Source: Vibrio lentus (lineage in GTDB: Bacteria > Pseudomonadota > Gammaproteobacteria > Enterobacterales > Vibrionaceae). From it: 64,000 nucleotides of DNA. Shown here piece after piece: positions 34,452 through 43,731 of the stretch (its first letter is position 1; each line of letters opens with the position of its first letter). The stretch covers positions 1 to 64,000 of the forward strand of contig NZ_MCZK01000113.1 of NCBI RefSeq assembly GCF_002875945.1, read 5' to 3'. The notes below the pieces were generated by a model, which made no database searches, was not told the origin of the DNA, and worked only from the letters and a program-made list of their open reading frames with translations. Made by a program: the position numbers and the translations under genes.

Positions 34452-35897
34452 ATGAACTGGTTGAGTCGGTTAAAGCCAAACTCCTTGGTCGCAAGAACCT
34501 TGTTGCTGACCTTGTTAGCGGTCGTGATTGCTCAAGGTATCGCAACGTCTATTTGGTATAGCGAATCCAAACACAAAGAAATGGAGGGGATTCGTTCTGC
34601 CTCTTCGAGCATGGCAAACATGTTTGCCTCAACGGTGACTTTTTTCCAATCTCTACCCGTTAAATATCGCCATATCGTGCTGGATCAGATCCGCAATATG
34701 GGCGGTACGCGCTTCTTCGTTTCTTTCAATAAAGAGGCTTTGATCGTTGAACCGATTCCCGATACCCGCTTAAAAACCGCCTCAATTGAAGCAATAGAAA
34801 GTGTCTTGAGTAGCAAGCTCAATAAAGTCGAATCAGTTCGGGTAGATTTCTCACGTCCTGAACACCTTCGTTTGCTTAAAAATGACATCTACTTGAGCGA
34901 TCTCCCGCGATCGTGGGCGCATCACACCTTAACCTTAGAGCCTCTTAATCCGCCAATTCTGGTTGTTCAAATAGAACTAACTAGCCATGAATGGGTGTAC
35001 ATTGCTGCATTGTTGCCTGCGCCATATGTGAAACTCGACGATACGATTCTTGGCAGAGAACAGGTGATCTTCTTAGTTTCTTCAACGCTTATTTTGCTGG
35101 TTTTAACTTACTTGATGATTCGTCGCCAAGTGCGACCTCTTAAAAAGCTGGCAAGAGCGGCTAATGAAATGAGCATGGATATTCAACAGCCTCAACTGAA
35201 AGAAGAGGGGGCGACCGAACTGGTCACGGCAACCCGAGCCTTTAACCGCATGCAGCAGCGCATCCGTCGTTATGTTGCCGACCGTGAGCATTTGTTCTCG
35301 GCTATCTCTCATGACTTGAAGACACCGATTACACGTCTTAGGTTGCGTGCAGAATTACTGGAAAGTGAAGTAAAGAAAGACAAATTCAACAAAGATCTGG
35401 ATGAGCTTGAGATGATGGTGAAGGGAGCATTACAGGCGGTAAGAGATACTGACCTTCACGAAAATAACGCCATTATCGATCTCAACGAGATGATGCTATC
35501 CGTGATTGAACTGCACAACCAATACCAAACTCAGGTCGAGTTTGAACCTGCTGTGATTGAGCCTTTGGTTGCCAAACCGCTAGCTATTAAACGCGTGCTT
35601 ACTAACCTTATCGATAATGCTGTGAAATATGGACAATCCGCCGAAGTAGATATCAGCAGTGATTCAGTGTGGGTCATTGTGACGATTCAGGATCACGGAA
35701 AAGGTATTCCTGAAGACAAGTTAGAGTTGGTTTTCGAACCCTACTTTAGGCTTGCAACCGACGACCAAGGACACGGTTTAGGGCTCGGGATCTGTCGAAA
35801 CATTCTGCATGGACATGGCGGAGATCTCATTATTCGCAACTCCTCTCAAGGTGGCCTAGAAGCCAAAGTCTATATACCAAGAGGCTTAGAAGTGTAA
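34452..35897 (+). CDS. Sensor histidine kinase (GtrS-like by context)
   Basis: 481 residues. Transmembrane helix 1 (about 14-34), a periplasmic sensor domain of about 170 residues, transmembrane helix 2 (about 203-223), HAMP linker, HisKA with phospho-acceptor His287 (FSAISHDLKTPITRLRLRAELL) and an ATPase domain with N box NLIDNAVKYG, DHGKGIPEDK and GHGLGLGI. Partner of the regulator 71 bases upstream. The ligand is unknown; the downstream transporter suggests a sugar or a periplasmic binding protein-sugar complex. Confidence 0.9.
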   Translation: MNWLSRLKPNSLVARTLLLTLLAVVIAQGIATSIWYSESKHKEMEGIRSASSSMANMFASTVTFFQSLPVKYRHIVLDQIRNMGGTRFFVSFNKEALIVEPIPDTRLKTASIEAIESVLSSKLNKVESVRVDFSRPEHLRLLKNDIYLSDLPRSWAHHTLTLEPLNPPILVVQIELTSHEWVYIAALLPAPYVKLDDTILGREQVIFLVSSTLILLVLTYLMIRRQVRPLKKLARAANEMSMDIQQPQLKEEGATELVTATRAFNRMQQRIRRYVADREHLFSAISHDLKTPITRLRLRAELLESEVKKDKFNKDLDELEMMVKGALQAVRDTDLHENNAIIDLNEMMLSVIELHNQYQTQVEFEPAVIEPLVAKPLAIKRVLTNLIDNAVKYGQSAEVDISSDSVWVIVTIQDHGKGIPEDKLELVFEPYFRLATDDQGHGLGLGICRNILHGHGGDLIIRNSSQGGLEAKVYIPRGLEV

Positions 35898-35916
35898 TGT
35901 AACAATTGTGTTACAT
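35897..35916. promoter_or_regulatory. Palindromic operator candidate before the sugar ABC operon
   Basis: ATGTAACA-ATTG-TGTTACAT is a perfect 8-bp inverted repeat with a 4-base spacer, starting on the last base of the kinase stop codon and about 90 bases upstream of the sugar-binding protein gene. Placement suits activator or repressor binding by the two-component regulator or another sugar regulator. No T-tract follows. Confidence 0.5.
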
Positions 35917-36007
35917 AAGTCTTACCTTTTGTTTCAATCCTAAAAATCAAAATAAGTAGACTCTTTATTGAACCGGACGTCGAGTCCGCTAAACATGGAA
36001 GATTATA

Positions 36008-37255
36008 ATGAAAATCAATAAAACCCTACTTACTCTATCTCTTCTTGCTGCCTCAACATTTTCTCAAGCTGGTGAAGTGGAAGTGCTTCACTGGTGGACT
36101 GCCGGTGGCGAAGCGAAATCCGCTGCGGTACTGAAAGAGATGATTGAAGAACAAGGCCATACGTGGAAAGACTTTGCAGTGGCTGGTGGCGGCGGTGAAA
36201 GTGCGATGACCGTTTTAAAAACGCGAGCAGTATCAGGCAACCCACCATCTGCAGCGCAGATCAAAGGTCATGATATTCAGGAGTGGGGTGGTTTAGGTTT
36301 TCTAACGTCTCTCGATGCAACTGCGAAACAAGAACAGTGGGATGAATTACTACCAGAAGTAGTGACTAAAGTGATGAAGTGGGATGGCGAATATGTGGCA
36401 GTTCCTGTCAATGTTCACCGTGTTAACTGGCTTTGGGCTAACCCTGTTGTTTTAGAAAAATCAGGCGTTACGGTTCCAACGACATTAGATGAGTTCTTTG
36501 TTGCTGCAGACAAGATTAAAGCGGCTGGCTTCATTCCCTTGGCTCATGGTGGTCAGCCTTGGCAAGACGCGACGGTATTCGAAGCAGTGGCTCTCGACGT
36601 ACTAGGCAGTGAAGATTACAACAAAGCGTTCGTAGAACTTGATATGGACGTGTTATCTGGCGACAAAATGGTGGAAGTGTTCACCAAGTTCAAAAAGATG
36701 CGTGACTACATCGACAGTAACTCTCCAGGTCGTGATTGGAACGTAGCAACTTCAATGGTTATCAATGGCGAAGCCGCGATGCAGATCATGGGTGACTGGG
36801 CTAAAGGTGAATTTACTGCGGCAGGCAAAGTACCGGGTAAAGATTACATCTGTGCACCAGCTCCGGGCACTGACGGCCAATTTACCTTCAATATCGATAG
36901 CTTTGCGTTCTTTGAGTTAAGCGACAAAGAGAACCAAAAAGCGCAGCAAGATCTAGCGAAAACCATTCTTACCAAAGATTTCCAAGAAGTCTTCAACCTT
37001 AACAAAGGTTCTATCCCTGTACGTCTAGATATGGACATGTCTAAGTTCGACCAGTGTGCGTTGGATTCAATGGCAACCTTCAAAGCGAGTGCGGAATCGG
37101 GCGATCTTGTTCCGAGTATGGCTCACGGCCTAGCGACAACAAGCTACGCTCAAGGCGCTATCTATGACGTCGTGACTAACTTCTTCAATGAGAAAGATGC
37201 CGATCCTAAACAAGCGGCAGCCAAGTTAGCGAAAGCAGTGAAAGCGGCTATCTAA
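36008..37255 (+). CDS. Sugar ABC transporter substrate-binding protein, GtsA-like
   Basis: Periplasmic binding protein (415 residues) with a signal peptide cut after SQA (about residue 21). The mature start [23 protein letters not shown] and the segment [37 protein letters not shown] closely resemble the glucose/mannose-binding GtsA of Pseudomonas as I recall it. Aromatic residues HWW, WGG and QPWQD are the expected sugar-stacking positions. First gene of the transporter operon; a strong hairpin separates it from the permeases, which should favour its higher expression. Confidence 0.9.
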   Translation: MKINKTLLTLSLLAASTFSQAGEVEVLHWWTAGGEAKSAAVLKEMIEEQGHTWKDFAVAGGGGESAMTVLKTRAVSGNPPSAAQIKGHDIQEWGGLGFLTSLDATAKQEQWDELLPEVVTKVMKWDGEYVAVPVNVHRVNWLWANPVVLEKSGVTVPTTLDEFFVAADKIKAAGFIPLAHGGQPWQDATVFEAVALDVLGSEDYNKAFVELDMDVLSGDKMVEVFTKFKKMRDYIDSNSPGRDWNVATSMVINGEAAMQIMGDWAKGEFTAAGKVPGKDYICAPAPGTDGQFTFNIDSFAFFELSDKENQKAQQDLAKTILTKDFQEVFNLNKGSIPVRLDMDMSKFDQCALDSMATFKASAESGDLVPSMAHGLATTSYAQGAIYDVVTNFFNEKDADPKQAAAKLAKAVKAAI

Positions 37256-37285
37256 TCTAATTTGGTCTAACACCAAACCCCCAGG

Positions 37286-37314
37286 GTGGGTAGGCTCGTA
37301 GGGAGCCTATCTAC
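37286..37314 (+). promoter_or_regulatory. Intercistronic hairpin between the binding protein and permease genes
   Basis: TAGGCTC (37291-37297) pairs with GAGCCTA (37303-37309), extendable by five more pairs including two G-T (37286-37290 with 37310-37314). There is no uridine run, so it is not a full terminator. It fits mRNA stabilisation of the upstream gene or partial attenuation. The rest of the 144-base gap holds only the permease ribosome site (AAGGAT). Confidence 0.6.
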
Positions 37315-37399
37315 TCTTTATTCCCAATTCTGATATGCGTGATGCTGATGTGGTGCCGAGAGGTAAGCCATCGGCTCGATTGTGCAACAAGGATAAGTT

Positions 37400-38338
37400 A
37401 TGGAGCATGTTTTGACTGAGTCGACTCCAAAACCCACAAGGAGCCAGCCTGCGCCAAAACCGAGTTTTGCTGACAGGTTGCAACATTGGTTACCTAAAAT
37501 TGTATTGGCGCCCACCGCGTTAGTGACCGTGGTTTGTATCTATGGTTACATTTTTTGGACGGCCGCGTTGTCGTTCACCAACTCTCGATTTCTGCCGAGC
37601 TTTAACTTTGTTGGTTTAACCCAATATGAAAAGCTGATGGACAACGATCGCTGGATCACCTCAATCACCAACCTCGGTGTGTTTGGTTTTCTATTCATGG
37701 CGATTGCTATCTTGCTAGGTGTTGGTTTGGCTGTGTTGCTTGACCAGAATATCCGCCAAGAAGGCGCGATTCGTACTATCTATTTATACCCAATGGCGTT
37801 GTCGTTCATCGTCACGGGTACCGCTTGGAAATGGATTCTTAATCCAGGTCTTGGCATTGAAAAGTTGATGCAAGACTGGGGATTTACTGACTTCAAATTC
37901 GATTGGTTAGTTGACTCTGAAATGTCGGTCTACACCTTAGTGATTGCAGCGCTTTGGCAGTCTTCAGGCTTCGTGATGGCGATGTTCTTAGCCGGCCTTC
38001 GTGGCATTGACTCTTCAATCATCAAAGCTGCTCAAATTGATGGGGCAAGCTTACCCACCATTTATCTCAAAATCATTCTGCCTTGCTTGCGCCCAGTAGT
38101 TTTCAGTGCGGTGATCATCACCTCACACATTGCGATTAAGAGTTTCGACCTTGTGACCGCGATGACAGCGGGTGGCCCAGGTTATTCATCGGATCTTCCA
38201 GCGCTATTCATGTACGCACACTCATTCACTCGTGGACAGATCGGCCTAGGTGCTGCCAGTGCCATGATGATGCTTGCCGGTATCTTAGCGATTCTCGTGC
38301 CTTACCTTTACTCTGAACTTAGGGAGAAAAAGTCATGA
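37400..38338 (+). CDS. Sugar ABC transporter permease 1 (MalF type, GtsB-like)
   Basis: 312 residues with six transmembrane helices and the EAA loop IIKAAQIDGASLPTIYLKIILPCLRP that contacts the ATPase. The N-terminus has a Pro/Lys-rich cytoplasmic stretch before helix 1. CUT1 family. It overlaps the next permease gene by four bases (ATGA), so the two are made together as a heterodimer. Confidence 0.9.
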   Translation: MEHVLTESTPKPTRSQPAPKPSFADRLQHWLPKIVLAPTALVTVVCIYGYIFWTAALSFTNSRFLPSFNFVGLTQYEKLMDNDRWITSITNLGVFGFLFMAIAILLGVGLAVLLDQNIRQEGAIRTIYLYPMALSFIVTGTAWKWILNPGLGIEKLMQDWGFTDFKFDWLVDSEMSVYTLVIAALWQSSGFVMAMFLAGLRGIDSSIIKAAQIDGASLPTIYLKIILPCLRPVVFSAVIITSHIAIKSFDLVTAMTAGGPGYSSDLPALFMYAHSFTRGQIGLGAASAMMMLAGILAILVPYLYSELREKKS

Positions 38339-39192
38339 TGAATAACATCAATTTTGCTCGAATGTTTATCTATTCAGCACTGCTTTTCTTCTGTTTAGTG
38401 TACCTAATGCCACTGTTCGTAATGGTACTGACCTCATTCAAAACTCTGCCAGACATAAAGGCAGGTAACTTGATGAGCTTACCGAAAGAGTGGGTGTTTG
38501 ATGCTTGGTACAAAGCGTGGGATACCGCTTGTACTGGCGTGAAATGTGAAGGCATCAAAGGCTACTTCTGGAACTCGTTCCAAATGGTGATTCCTGCTGT
38601 AGCGATATCAACATTGCTCGGCGCATTCAATGGTTATGTGGTTACTAAGTGGCAATTCCGAGGCTCAAACCTGTTCTTTAGCTTGCTGCTGTTCGGTTGC
38701 TTCATACCATTCCAAGTGGTGTTGTTACCAATGGCGACCACGCTGGGCAAGATGGGCTTAGCGAACACGACCATCGGCTTGGTGATTGTGCACGTTATCT
38801 ATGGCATGGCATTTACCACTCTGTTTTTCCGTAACTTCTACATCTCGATTCCTGATGAACTGATCAAAGCGGCTAAGTTGGATGGTGCTGGCTTCTTTAC
38901 GATTTTCTTCAAGATCTTATTACCGATCTCGACACCAATCATCATGGTGACGGTGATCTGGCAGTTCACTGCAATCTGGAATGATTTCTTGTTCGGAGTG
39001 GTCTATTCCGGTTCAGAAACTCAGCCGATCACCGTGGCATTAAACAACCTAGTCAACACTAGCACTGGCGTTAAAGAATACAACGTCGACATGGCTGCCG
39101 CGATCATCGCCGCACTGCCAACGCTGTTGGTGTATGTCTTCGCAGGAAAATATTTTGTTCGTGGCCTAACGGCAGGATCAGTAAAAGGATAA
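38335..39192 (+). CDS. Sugar ABC transporter permease 2 (MalG type, GtsC-like)
   Basis: 285 residues, six transmembrane helices and the EAA loop ELIKAAKLDGAGFFTIFFKILLPISTP. A short Cys-containing periplasmic loop (DTACTGVKCEGIKGYFWNSF) between helices 1 and 2 is characteristic of the GtsC-type subunits. Seven bases separate it from the ATPase gene. Confidence 0.9.
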   Translation: MMNNINFARMFIYSALLFFCLVYLMPLFVMVLTSFKTLPDIKAGNLMSLPKEWVFDAWYKAWDTACTGVKCEGIKGYFWNSFQMVIPAVAISTLLGAFNGYVVTKWQFRGSNLFFSLLLFGCFIPFQVVLLPMATTLGKMGLANTTIGLVIVHVIYGMAFTTLFFRNFYISIPDELIKAAKLDGAGFFTIFFKILLPISTPIIMVTVIWQFTAIWNDFLFGVVYSGSETQPITVALNNLVNTSTGVKEYNVDMAAAIIAALPTLLVYVFAGKYFVRGLTAGSVKG

Positions 39193-39198
39193 TTACCC

Positions 39199-40311
39199 AT
39201 GGCAACATTAGATTTAAAACAGATCCGTAAAACCTATCGCAACGCGGACAACGAAACGTTAAAGGGCATCGACATCAGTATCGATTCGGGGGAATTTTTG
39301 ATACTTGTCGGCCCTTCGGGGTGTGGGAAATCCACACTAATGAACACCATCGCTGGGCTTGAAAATATTAGCTCGGGTGAGATTGTAATTGATGGTGTAG
39401 ACGTGGCGCAGGTTGAACCTAAAGACCGCGATATTGCGATGGTGTTTCAGTCGTACGCGCTTTACCCAAACATGACGGTACGCGGTAATATCGCTTTCGG
39501 TTTGAAGATTCGCAAGATGCCGCAACAAGAGATTGATGCTGAGGTTAATCGAGTGGCAGAAATGCTGCAAATCGAACAGTTACTGGATCGTAAACCGTCA
39601 CAACTTTCTGGTGGTCAACGTCAACGTGTCGCGATGGGTCGCGCTTTGGCTCGTCGTCCTAAGCTGTATCTATTTGATGAGCCGCTTTCTAACTTGGATG
39701 CCAAGCTGCGTGTTGAGATGCGTCACCAGATTAAACGTCTGCACCAAAAGTTGAATACCACGATTGTTTATGTAACCCATGATCAAATCGAGGCAATGAC
39801 ACTGGCTGACCGCATCGCAGTAATGAAAGATGGTGAACTGCAGCAGTTAGGCACACCACAAGAGATCTACACCAAGCCAAACAATATGTTCGTGGCGGGC
39901 TTTATGGGGTCACCCTCCATGAACTTCATTAAGACCATGGTGGATTTGGATGAGGAACAGAATCCGATCATCAAAGTAACTGGCACGGCGGAGCAAGAAC
40001 ACCACATTCGATTGCCACAGAGTATGCGTGACCAAGATGGCAAGGAATTGGTCATTGGGTTGCGTCCTGAACACATTACTGAGCAAGAAGGTGATGATGT
40101 GTCGGCAACCACAAAACTAGACCTGCAATTAGAAGTGTTGGAGCCAACAGGGCCAGATACGATTGCGATGGTTAAAGTGAACGACCAAGAAGTCGCATGT
40201 CGTTTATCGCCAGAATTTGAAGTGTCGGTTGGGCAAATGGCACCGCTTCATTTTGACTTATCGAAAGCTGTATTCTTCGATGCTCAAACCGAAGCGAGAA
40301 TCGACTTCTAA
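39199..40311 (+). CDS. Sugar ABC transporter ATP-binding protein (MalK/UgpC type)
   Basis: 370 residues. Walker A GPSGCGKSTL, Q-loop FQSYALYPNM, signature LSGGQRQRVAMGRALARRP, Walker B LYLFDEPLSNLD and switch His (VYVTHDQ) are all present; the C-terminal ~130 residues form the TOBE/OB regulatory domain typical of MalK. This makes the importer complete. The last gene of the operon, followed by a terminator. No outer-membrane porin or sugar kinase gene is linked here. Confidence 0.92.
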   Translation: MATLDLKQIRKTYRNADNETLKGIDISIDSGEFLILVGPSGCGKSTLMNTIAGLENISSGEIVIDGVDVAQVEPKDRDIAMVFQSYALYPNMTVRGNIAFGLKIRKMPQQEIDAEVNRVAEMLQIEQLLDRKPSQLSGGQRQRVAMGRALARRPKLYLFDEPLSNLDAKLRVEMRHQIKRLHQKLNTTIVYVTHDQIEAMTLADRIAVMKDGELQQLGTPQEIYTKPNNMFVAGFMGSPSMNFIKTMVDLDEEQNPIIKVTGTAEQEHHIRLPQSMRDQDGKELVIGLRPEHITEQEGDDVSATTKLDLQLEVLEPTGPDTIAMVKVNDQEVACRLSPEFEVSVGQMAPLHFDLSKAVFFDAQTEARIDF

Positions 40312-40358
40312 CTTCTAGTTGCTGAGTTAGTTTAATAATCAAAGTTCATGTCTAAATC

Positions 40359-40406
40359 AAAGGCAGTATCACCAACTAGTAATAAGTAACGTGATGCTGC
40401 CTTTTT
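40359..40406 (+). terminator. Terminator of the sugar ABC operon
   Basis: AAAGGCAGTATCAC (40359-40372) pairs with GTGATGCTGCCTTT (40391-40404), one G-T pair, followed by T residues. The remaining gap to 40590 holds a small hairpin TGCAC-TTTG-GTGCA (40562-40575) just before the next start codon. Confidence 0.9.
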
Positions 40407-40590
40407 CGTTGTCTATACTTGCTTTTTATTCCTTATAAAAACAAAGGGGTAAACGATATATATGCTTCTACTGTAATAATATCGTGATTTAGTATCCCTT
40501 AGCTCTATAAAGCTGACGTAGAAACGCGTAGGATCACACTACTTTAGATCAAATACTAGGTTGCACTTTGGTGCATAGACAGAATAAAAC

Positions 40591-41958
40591 ATGAAACTAA
40601 CAGCAAAACCAGCGGCGAATAACGCTTTACTTATTTCTATTACGACACCGGATTTTAAAGGTGACGAAGCAAAAGAGTCTCTTGCCGAACTTGCTCGCTT
40701 AGTGTCAACCCTAGGGTTTAAAGTCGTTGGTACGCAATCGCAACACCATAGTTCATCTCAACGACAGAATGTGTTGGGTGCAGGTAAGCTTGCCGAAATT
40801 GCACACCTAACTGGTTACCAAGGCTCTATTGAAGAAGCTGAAGATGAAGATTTTATTGATGAGTCGTTTGATTTTAGTTCTGAAATCGATGAGCTAGATT
40901 TTGATGATCTTCCAACGGGCAACTTCCAATACGGTGCCGCTGATGTTGTGGTCTTTGACTGTGATTTAAGTCCATCTCAAATGCGTACTGTTGAGGCGAG
41001 TTTGGGTGTGGAAGTATTTGACCGTACTGGCATCATCATCGAAATCTTTAGCCGTCACGCTCGTACTCGTACTGCTCGTCTGCAAGTTGATATCGCTCGT
41101 CTAAACTACTTGGTGCCACGACTTCGTGAAACGGCTGAGGGTGATAAAGAGCGTCAAATGGGTCAGGGCGCAGGTGAAACTTCACTAGAGCTAGACCGTC
41201 GTAACGTACGTGACCAAATTGCTGCGCTTAAGCGCGAGCTAGTAAGCGTACAAGATGAAATGAAGACCCGACGCACAAGGCGCGCAGAGCTTTTCACTGT
41301 TGCTTTAGTTGGCTACACCAATGCCGGTAAATCTTCGATGATGCGTGCAATGACCGCAACCGAAGTGGTCGGTGAAGATAAACTGTTCGCAACCCTAGAC
41401 ACTACGGTTCGTGCACTTCAGCCGATTACTCAGCCGCGTATCTTGGTTTCAGATACCGTTGGTTTCATCAAGAAACTGCCACACGATCTGGTTGCTTCAT
41501 TCCACTCAACGCTAGCAGAAGCGCACGATGCTTCATTGTTGCTTTATGTGGTTGATGCTTCAGACGTTTCATTCCGAGCTCAGCTTGATGTGGTACACGA
41601 CGTATTAGCACAAGTGGGCGTTGAAGGTAGCGAAAAACTATTAGTGCTGAACAAGTGCGATAGACTGAGTGAAGAAGATCAGTTAGCGCTGATTGAAGAA
41701 TTCCCAGACGCGATGCTAACGTCGACTCGTGATCCGTTAGATATCACGAAACTGCATAAATACATCGTTGGTGTTGCAGAAGAAGGCATGATCGAAGAAG
41801 AGATCACCATCCCTTATTCTGGACAAGGCATCATCGGTGAGATTCGCTCAAACATGAGTGTGGTTAAAGAAGAGTACGATTACGAGTGTATTAAGTTGAC
41901 CGTTCGCTCTAGTGAAATTGACTTAGCACGTTTGAAAAAGCGTATGCAGAACTCTTAA
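40591..41958 (+). CDS. hflX: HflX-family ribosome-associated GTPase with acidic insert
   Basis: 455 residues. The N-terminal HflX domain (VGTQSQ..., NVLGAGKLAEI about 60-70) is interrupted by an acidic stretch at about 79-110 (EEAEDEDFIDESFDF...EIDELDFDD), then resumes with VVVFDCDLSPSQMRTVEASLGVEVFDRTGIIIEIFSRHARTRTARLQVDIA. The GTPase domain has G1 GYTNAGKSS (241-249), G3 DTVGFIKKLPH and G4 NKCD. HflX splits stalled ribosomes under stress. The usual hfq/hflK/hflC neighbours are absent, so this is probably a second, lineage-specific copy. No Shine-Dalgarno is obvious. Confidence 0.9.
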   Translation: MKLTAKPAANNALLISITTPDFKGDEAKESLAELARLVSTLGFKVVGTQSQHHSSSQRQNVLGAGKLAEIAHLTGYQGSIEEAEDEDFIDESFDFSSEIDELDFDDLPTGNFQYGAADVVVFDCDLSPSQMRTVEASLGVEVFDRTGIIIEIFSRHARTRTARLQVDIARLNYLVPRLRETAEGDKERQMGQGAGETSLELDRRNVRDQIAALKRELVSVQDEMKTRRTRRAELFTVALVGYTNAGKSSMMRAMTATEVVGEDKLFATLDTTVRALQPITQPRILVSDTVGFIKKLPHDLVASFHSTLAEAHDASLLLYVVDASDVSFRAQLDVVHDVLAQVGVEGSEKLLVLNKCDRLSEEDQLALIEEFPDAMLTSTRDPLDITKLHKYIVGVAEEGMIEEEITIPYSGQGIIGEIRSNMSVVKEEYDYECIKLTVRSSEIDLARLKKRMQNS

Positions 41959-41991
41959 TCGTCTATCTAATTTAGATAAGAACGTCCAAAG

Positions 41992-42018
41992 AAAAAGCGA
42001 CCTAAGTGGTCGCTTTTT
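41992..42018. terminator. Bidirectional terminator between the HflX gene and pfaD
   Basis: AAAAAGCGACC (41992-42002) / GGTCGCTTTTT (42008-42018), loop TAAGT. T runs on both strands; serves the convergent HflX gene and the pfaABCD operon. Confidence 0.95.
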
Positions 42019-42055
42019 TTATTGGTTGAGCTTAATTAACGCTGTATTGAAATGC

Positions 42056-43693
42056 CTATGCCATTCTTTGAGTTGGCTTCCAACGTGCTAGTTCTGGGTC
42101 AAGCTTGATACCTTGCGAAGTCAGCAGATTAACACGTGCTAAGTAAGCCGCACCGTGCATCAGATGCTTAGCAAGATCAACGGCATTACGCTGTTGGTAA
42201 TCATCTAGGTAGCTGTCTTTTGCCCATGCGTTGAATGCGCCAAGTGCAGGGCCTGCCCATACTTGGTAATCCATTTCACGACCTTGTTCACCGGTGTTTG
42301 ACCAACGGCTAGAAAGCCCTAAGTACCAACGGAAGATCAACGCCATTTTACGCTTTGGGTTGCCTTCAGCACGTTCGATCTGTTTAGGGTCGCGCTCGTT
42401 AAAGTGCGCCACAGTCCCTGCCCAAATGTCATCCAGTGTTGAACGGAATACTTGCTTCTCAAGCTTCAGTCGTTCTTCTACTGGAATTGCTTCAATCGAG
42501 TCGTAACGTGTGTATAGCTCATACAGTTTGTTGGCACGCATTGGGAACAAGGTACCGCGCTTAACCACTTGTAGCTTCACGCCCATTTCGAACATGTCGG
42601 CCGCCGGGGCCATAGTCACGTCAGCCATTTCGGTTGTCGAAAGCAGCTTACGTGTGTGTTCGCTCGCGCCAGCCTCAACACATGCTTGGTTGATTGAACC
42701 GGTAACAATGTAAGCAGCACCCATGTTAAACGTCGCTAGAGCAGCGTCAGGCGTACCTACGCCACCGCCACAACCGACACGTAGCGGAGTTTTGAATTGG
42801 TACTGAGCTTGGATTTGCTCTTTCAGTGCAAGAATCGTTGGCAGTAGGGTAACCAGTGGACGGTTATCAGTGTGACCACCAGAATCGGCTTCTGCAGTAA
42901 TGTCATCAGCCATAGGAACAAGCTGTGCCAGTTCCATCTGTTCTGCTGTGATTCGGCCTTCATCAACCAAAGCTTGCAGCATTTTCACAGGAGCAGGCTG
43001 CATGAACTTACTTGCGACTTCAGTACGGCTTACCTTAGCAATAACTTTGTTGCCAATCTGAATCTCACCTTGTGCATCGCGGCTAAGGCCCGCAGCGCGG
43101 TAGTGAACGATTTGCGGTGTTAAACCTAAGAATGCTGAAGCCTCAACGGTTTTCACTTTGTGCTTCAAAAACAGCTCAACACTGCCGCGCTCTAGAGCGG
43201 GTTCGCTTGGGCTGTGAATCAGGTTAAATGCGTAAGGACCGTTTGGCAGTGCTGCTTGAATGCGGTTGATCGCTTGCTCGACGCGAGACGGGATTAAGCC
43301 CGCCGCGCCAAATGAACAAAGAATGCCAGCCTGACCAAGCGCAATCACCAACTCTTCAGATGAAATGCCGTTTGCCATTGCGCCTGCGTAGTAAGCGTAT
43401 TTCACGCCGTGGCAGCGACGAAAATCTTCGTCGCCTAGGCTTTGTGTACCAAGAGCTGGAGCAAAGGCGCTAACAGGTTGGTTGTTCGCCGAGCTTGCTG
43501 AATCGCCTGATGCAATTTCAGCTTGTTGGCTTACGCCTAAGCCTTTTTCAGGGTGGTTCACTACGTAACAAGCAAGGCTCAAATCTTTCAAAATTGTCGA
43601 CATTGCTGCGTTATCGAAATGGGTAGTGCTCCCTTCAATCTGCCAAGGCCACGGAGATAGCTTTTCGTTATTAATTGTAGTTTGAGTTGTCAT
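42056..43693 (-). CDS. pfaD: PfaD, enoyl reductase of the PUFA synthase
   Basis: FMN-dependent trans-acting enoyl reductase (545 residues) that saturates selected double bonds during omega-3 chain growth. TIM-barrel/NPD-like fold with the flavin-binding segment GCGGGVGTPDAALATFNMGAAYIVTGSINQ and TTEMADVTMAPAADMFEMGVKLQV. The N-terminal ~80 residues are a Pfa-specific region. It is the last gene of pfaABCD, 38 bases after pfaC, and ends before a terminator. Confidence 0.95.
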   Translation of the reverse strand: MTTQTTINNEKLSPWPWQIEGSTTHFDNAAMSTILKDLSLACYVVNHPEKGLGVSQQAEIASGDSASSANNQPVSAFAPALGTQSLGDEDFRRCHGVKYAYYAGAMANGISSEELVIALGQAGILCSFGAAGLIPSRVEQAINRIQAALPNGPYAFNLIHSPSEPALERGSVELFLKHKVKTVEASAFLGLTPQIVHYRAAGLSRDAQGEIQIGNKVIAKVSRTEVASKFMQPAPVKMLQALVDEGRITAEQMELAQLVPMADDITAEADSGGHTDNRPLVTLLPTILALKEQIQAQYQFKTPLRVGCGGGVGTPDAALATFNMGAAYIVTGSINQACVEAGASEHTRKLLSTTEMADVTMAPAADMFEMGVKLQVVKRGTLFPMRANKLYELYTRYDSIEAIPVEERLKLEKQVFRSTLDDIWAGTVAHFNERDPKQIERAEGNPKRKMALIFRWYLGLSSRWSNTGEQGREMDYQVWAGPALGAFNAWAKDSYLDDYQQRNAVDLAKHLMHGAAYLARVNLLTSQGIKLDPELARWKPTQRMA

Positions 43694-43731
43694 ACTAAAT
43701 TCTTTCCTAATTCTTTGTCTCTAGTGGCGGC

